Both the position numbers and the translations under genes were made by a program. Below are positions 15,234-18,568 of a stretch of 18,568 nucleotides of DNA, piece by piece. The notes under the pieces are model-generated. The model did no database searches and was not told where the DNA came from. It saw nothing but the letters and a program-made list of their open reading frames with translations. Source of the stretch: CAZSPT01 sp964608895 (lineage in GTDB: Bacteria; Patescibacteriota; Patescibacteriia; 2-01-FULL-39-33); NCBI GenBank assembly GCA_964608895.1, contig CAZSPT010000011.1, positions 1-18,568 on the forward strand, written 5' to 3'. The first letter of the stretch is position 1. Every line of letters starts with the position of its first letter.

Positions 15234-17579
15234 TTAATATTTTTCCGGATGTCTAATCATATCTTCTAAAAGGTCGGCAAAAGATTCAGCAAAATCTTTT
15301 TCTTGATCTTGATACTTTTGTTCCTTTGTTGGTTTAATGTAAGGAAGTCTTAAGGAGGCCGGATAATAATCTTCTACAAACTTGGTGTCAGGACCCAAAC
15401 CCACGCCAACTGTTTTTATATTTCTATTCTTTATTTCTTCCAATATTTCCAAGAGATGCTCGCCATTGTTTGACTCCCCATCGGTTAAAGTTAAAATAAA
15501 ATTATCTTTACCTTTATTTTTTTCAATATGCTCTAAAGAAAGTCTGGAAGCTCCATCGGTATTAGTGCCTTCACCTCCCCAGCCTTTCATTTTAGCAAGT
15601 TCTTCTCTCTTCTTTTTGTCCAATTTATCCCCCCACTCTTTGAATGTTTTTACTCTGTCGCTAAAGCCAATTACCTCATACTGCAAGCCAAATTTTTCTA
15701 ATACCTCTACCAAGGTCACCATTCCTTTAAATGTCTCTTCAATTTTTTTTCCTTGCATTGACCCGGACAAGTCCACCAAAATAGAAAAGCGGTAATCAAA
15801 TTTATGAGGAATAGTTTTTCTTTCCCAGAGTTTTTCCAAATAGCGGGGATCGGCTTCAGCTTGCATTGCCTTTTCCAAATCAAACCGCGAGCCGCTTGGG
15901 AAACCTTTTCGCCATTTAGGATGACGTTCCGACAAAAAGATTTTTTTTAGACGGTAGTAAAGAAGATTGATTATATCTGCCGTTTCTTCATACGCTTTAT
16001 CATATTCATTCATTTTCTCGCGCCGCAATTGCTCTAATTTTTCCTCTAATTCCTTTTTTTCTTCTTCGGTTTGTTTTCTTTCCTCCGCGCTTTTTTTCTG
16101 ACGCTCTCTATCTTCTCTCTGGTTTTCTGGCTTATCTTTGTTGAGTTTTCCTTCTATTTCTTTATTTATAGTATCTTCAAAATCCTTAAGTTGTTTTTCG
16201 GATTTTTCACGCAGCTCTTTTTGTTTTTGAGAAGGAAGACTTTTAAAAAGCTTTTCCATCTCTTTCTTGGTTTTTTCAGAGAGGTTATCTTCTGGATACG
16301 GTGCCCCCTCCTCGCCTGATTTCATTTTATCTAAAGTGCCCTCTATTTGCTCTAATTCATCTTCAGTCTGCTTTTGTCTCATTTCCTGCGCTAATTTTTC
16401 TCCTTTCTTTTGCTTAATCTGTTCTTCTAATTCTTCCTTTTCTTTACCACTGGCGCTTTTTGCTTTTTTTTCCAAACCATTAATTTCTTTTTCCAACTCC
16501 TGCTGTCTTTGCTTTGCCTCTTCTATTTGTTTTTGTTTATCTTCAATTTCTTTATTCAATTGTTCGGCCGCCTCCCGGATTGCCTTGTCAATTTGTTCTT
16601 GGAGTTCTTTTTTAGTATCTTCCGGCAAATTATTAAACGGGTCTAATTCTTTCTTTAAGCCGTCAATCTCTTCTTGTAGTTCTCCTTGTTTTTGGTTGTC
16701 GCCTTGTTCTCGCGCTTCTTCCATTTCTTTTATTTTTTGTTCAAGTTCCTTCTGTTTTTGCCTAAAATCATTAAGCATTTGTCTTTGTTCTTCAGTATGT
16801 AGATCCATCTCTACCAGTTTTTTAACTTCTGGCCAGATATAATTGGTGTTGTTTTCAAATCTTTTCTGGCCGGCAGTAATAATTTCCTTTTCTTCCCGGC
16901 TTGGCTCTTGAGGATTAGGAATAATACTGATACTTTCCTGGGCAAGCTTAATTGTTCTTTTTAGGGCTTTTTCCACGGCCGGGTTAAGCTTTGCGCTAAA
17001 CCGTTCTTGATGCCAATCTCGGATTACTTCCGAACCATACTGGGCAAATTTAGGCCAATATCCTAATTGGCTGGCAATTTTTTGCACTTCAGAAGTGCTT
17101 AAAACCGCGTTTTCTTCTTTAAACTGTTCATTGTAAAATTTTTCAATATATAACTTCAGTCCCGGGAAACGCGCACTCATCCAGTCGTTTACCGCCGGAT
17201 CTTCTATAATGTTTTGGAGATAACCAAAACCAATTTGAGAGTAAAATTCTTCAATTTGTTCTTTGGATAACCCTATTTCTCTTGGTCCAGGAGTAATAGC
17301 TCGATGACTGCCTTCGTGGCCGGCTACAAATTTTACCCGTTCAATATTATCTTTAATATGCAAAGGGTCAAAAGTGATGGAGCCATCTTCAGGATTAAAA
17401 AAACTTCCGTTTCCTGGCTTTCCGAGTTTCACTTCCATACCAAAATCTCCGCCCACTCTTTGGGCGATAATTTTCATGGTTTGCCAGACATCTTTTGGTA
17501 TTTCCGCAACGGGCACTGTTTTTTCGGCTTCTCTTTCTGACTCGCCGGCGCTATAAATTTTTTCAAAAGATTTTTCCAT
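15234..17579 (-). CDS. Putative zinc metallopeptidase-coiled coil-VWA protein
   Basis: The 781-residue protein has three parts. Residues 30-145 carry FVAGHEGSHRA (HEGSH at 88-92) and NIIEDPAVN (E126 a candidate third ligand), the pattern of a gluzincin-type zinc peptidase. It could also be a structural relict like the metallopeptidase-like domains of other VWA proteins. Residues 265-530 are a highly charged coiled coil, unusually long. Residues 595-760 form a von Willebrand A domain with an intact MIDAS site: DLSGS (603-607), GTNTDG (671-676) and LTDGESN (698-704). The organisation recalls CobT-like and other MoxR-partner VWA proteins. There is no signal peptide, so a cytoplasmic location is expected. 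The start at 17579 is preferred; upstream in-frame sequence is reverse-transcriptase coding remnant without an intervening stop. No strong Shine-Dalgarno sequence is present. Confidence 0.8.
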   Translation of the reverse strand: MEKSFEKIYSAGESEREAEKTVPVAEIPKDVWQTMKIIAQRVGGDFGMEVKLGKPGNGSFFNPEDGSITFDPLHIKDNIERVKFVAGHEGSHRAITPGPREIGLSKEQIEEFYSQIGFGYLQNIIEDPAVNDWMSARFPGLKLYIEKFYNEQFKEENAVLSTSEVQKIASQLGYWPKFAQYGSEVIRDWHQERFSAKLNPAVEKALKRTIKLAQESISIIPNPQEPSREEKEIITAGQKRFENNTNYIWPEVKKLVEMDLHTEEQRQMLNDFRQKQKELEQKIKEMEEAREQGDNQKQGELQEEIDGLKKELDPFNNLPEDTKKELQEQIDKAIREAAEQLNKEIEDKQKQIEEAKQRQQELEKEINGLEKKAKSASGKEKEELEEQIKQKKGEKLAQEMRQKQTEDELEQIEGTLDKMKSGEEGAPYPEDNLSEKTKKEMEKLFKSLPSQKQKELREKSEKQLKDFEDTINKEIEGKLNKDKPENQREDRERQKKSAEERKQTEEEKKELEEKLEQLRREKMNEYDKAYEETADIINLLYYRLKKIFLSERHPKWRKGFPSGSRFDLEKAMQAEADPRYLEKLWERKTIPHKFDYRFSILVDLSGSMQGKKIEETFKGMVTLVEVLEKFGLQYEVIGFSDRVKTFKEWGDKLDKKKREELAKMKGWGGEGTNTDGASRLSLEHIEKNKGKDNFILTLTDGESNNGEHLLEILEEIKNRNIKTVGVGLGPDTKFVEDYYPASLRLPYIKPTKEQKYQDQEKDFAESFADLLEDMIRHPEKY

Positions 17580-18147
17580 ATATTTAATTTTCTTCCAATT
17601 TCCGCAAAATTTCCCAATTAAACTCTTCTCCTTGCTGTGTTGTGTGACTAAACCGCCATAGCTGAAAAAGTTTTTGGCGTTTAGACGCGTCTTGGCTCTT
17701 AACCAGCTTCTTCTGTTGAGCCGCCTGCCTTTGGGGAATATTTCAACCCCCAGAAATTTCAAGCCCTATTTCGCTTTTATTATAATATCATTTTTTGCGT
17801 TAATTTCCAATTTTAGTCGGGTGTTTAGAAATCCAATGATTTTATCCCTGATTTGTTTCAGTAAGTCTAAATTTTTTAATATAATAATAAAATCGTCGCC
17901 ATAGCGGAAATACACTTGCGACTTGATAGTATATTTTACAAACCTATCCAGCTCATTAAGATAAATATTGGCGAAAATCTGGCTGGTTAAATTGCCAACG
18001 GGCATACCTTTGCGCGTGCCCTCTTTACTCTCTCTCTCTCTCTCGTATTACGCCTGTCGCCGAATAACTTTCAAGTACTTCTTTAAGAATATTTAGAGCT
18101 TTTCCGTTCTTAATTCTTAAAGAAAGGATTTTAATAGAACTCGCTAG
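17580..18147 (-). pseudogene. DGR-type reverse transcriptase remnant
   Basis: The - strand encodes the second half of a reverse transcriptase. Fragments read ALNILKEVLESY, then KGMPVGNLTSQIFANIYLNE, YFRYGDDFIII, LKFLGVEIFPKGRRLN and YGGLVTQHSKEK. The GNLTSQ motif (SQ where group II introns and retrons have SP) is the DGR hallmark, and YGDD is the catalytic YxDD. Three lesions are visible. The first half, with the first catalytic aspartate, is absent. The frame shifts by one base at a CT tract (18028-18044); two more bases would restore it. An in-frame TAG at 17766-17768 splits the thumb region. The C-terminal part then runs in frame, with no stop, into the VWA start. It should be inactive unless the sequence is wrong. 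Confidence 0.8.
18028..18044. repeat. CT dinucleotide microsatellite in the reverse transcriptase remnant
   Basis: Eight and a half CT units lie in the loop between the helix ALNILKEVLESY and the GMPVGNLTSQ motif. The coding frame differs on either side. One extra repeat unit, or two fewer, would rejoin them. Confidence 0.9.
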
Positions 18148-18568
18148 TCAAGTTTCATGCCAAAGAGGATAATGAACAGCTGATTGAATCCCTGTTCCAT
18201 CTTTGTTTTTAACATTTCTTTGTTTTCCCTCATTCTCTTGGCTATTTCTTGGTATAAGGGATGGGCGTACTCTTTGTTGTCTATAGCTTTAATTCCCCAT
18301 TCTCCGGTGGAAAGTTTTTCCAAAATTCTCGTTTTATAAGTATTTCCTTTTGAATCTCGTATTGCTCTTTCAGCTTTTTTTGGGCAATACCTCAAATGTC
18401 CAGAGTTTTTCCGAGATAGCGTCTCTTTTGGTTTCCAGTTCAATCTTTAATTCTTTGGCTTTGCCCAGATTTCCTGTTTCCACTGCTTTTTGGTATTCCA
18501 AATCAAACTCTTATTTCAGAGTTTTGAGACTTTTATATTCCTTTCTTATTTTTTCACATTGAGAAGGC
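18144..18568 (-). pseudogene. N-terminal/middle part of a DGR target-like gene, broken
   Basis: Reading from the right edge, the - strand gives a coiled-coil segment (EYQKAVETGNLGKAKELK, then ELETKRDAISEKLW). It then shifts frame at a run of seven Ts (18375-18381), where removing one base restores continuity: VLPKKAERAIRDSKGNTYK. The chain continues with ILEKLSTGEWGIKAIDNKEY, PLYQEIAKRM and MLKTKMEQGFNQ, and ends abruptly at FGMKLD followed by TAG (18144-18146). A TAA at 18511-18513 also interrupts it. I believe similar sequence forms the body of CPR DGR target proteins, but this is from memory and uncertain. It directly abuts the truncated reverse transcriptase, so target C-terminus, template and reverse transcriptase N-terminus appear deleted or misassembled. 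The gene continues beyond the window. Confidence 0.5.

Noticed and set aside
17580..17762. VWA protein starting at TTG 17762 (842 residues)
   Set aside because: The extra 61 residues match the C-terminal region of the reverse transcriptase, not a VWA-protein domain, and an ATG exists at 17579.
7601..17768. TAG reassigned to an amino acid, to explain ambers in the DGR fragments
   Set aside because: The permease gene at 7601 ends naturally at TAG and the next codons soon reach other genes. The DGR copies also have a TAA, two frameshifts and truncations, so decay or error explains more.
15382..17904. Several open frames on the + strand opposite the VWA gene, some over 100 codons
   Set aside because: They are the reverse of lysine/glutamate-rich coiled-coil codons, give phenylalanine/serine/cysteine-rich low-complexity products, and overlap a protein with clear domain motifs.
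17766..18147. Group II intron or retron reverse transcriptase
   Set aside because: The motif GNLTSQ has SQ rather than SP, as in DGR enzymes. I see no maturase or HNH domain and no intron boundary.
1..18568. tRNA, rRNA, CRISPR arrays, complete insertion sequences
   Set aside because: I saw no cloverleaf or rRNA-like segments, no regularly spaced repeats, and no transposase with terminal inverted repeats.

Overview
The window looks like a chromosome segment from a Candidatus Patescibacteria (CPR, Parcubacteria-like) metagenome assembly. The reasons are tightly packed genes with almost no Shine-Dalgarno sequences, a PduL/AckA acetate branch, MurJ and RodA, and the debris of a diversity-generating retroelement (DGR) whose target protein resembles those I recall from CPR genomes. 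The taxonomic call is inference, since there is no rRNA gene here. Two runs of ten Ns are assembly joins. One, inside ackA, is almost certainly artificial.

Region 1 (1-12,560) is ordinary core chromosome of moderate G+C. A small secreted protein gene on the + strand ends at a strong hairpin terminator. Everything else is on the - strand. A promoter at 12,527-12,555, overlaid by a 9-bp dyad, drives a MacA-like adaptor, a MacB-type ATPase, two tandem FtsX/MacB-type permeases and rodA, with spacers of only a few bases. A second promoter (6,465-6,493), lying partly inside rodA, drives an MscS channel, a PfkB kinase, PduL, a possible 29-residue membrane peptide, acetate kinase and MurJ. PduL plus AckA would convert acetyl-CoA to acetate and ATP. 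RodA and MurJ serve peptidoglycan assembly.

Region 2 (about 12,560-13,087) is a mostly non-coding junction with GC-rich hairpins, an N gap, and on the + strand the 3' end of a DGR target gene. It carries an in-frame amber codon.

Region 3 (13,088-17,579, - strand) is a more A+T-rich three-gene module. In transcription order it has a 781-residue protein joining a HEGSH putative metallopeptidase domain, a long coiled coil and a von Willebrand A domain with intact MIDAS; a 155-residue protein that I read as a degenerate AAA+ half-domain without Walker A; and a 545-residue MoxR/dynein-like AAA+ ATPase. It resembles MoxR-VWA chaperone pairs but has an unusual composition, and it is the best candidate for an undescribed system here.

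Region 4 (17,580-18,568, - strand) is a wrecked DGR. It holds a 5'-truncated DGR-type reverse transcriptase frameshifted at a (CT)n tract and interrupted by an amber codon, fused to the N-terminal part of a target-like gene with its own stop and frameshift. DGR fragments therefore bracket the AAA/VWA module on both sides, and the two target pieces point in opposite directions. This suggests rearrangement or misassembly. I found no template repeat in the window.
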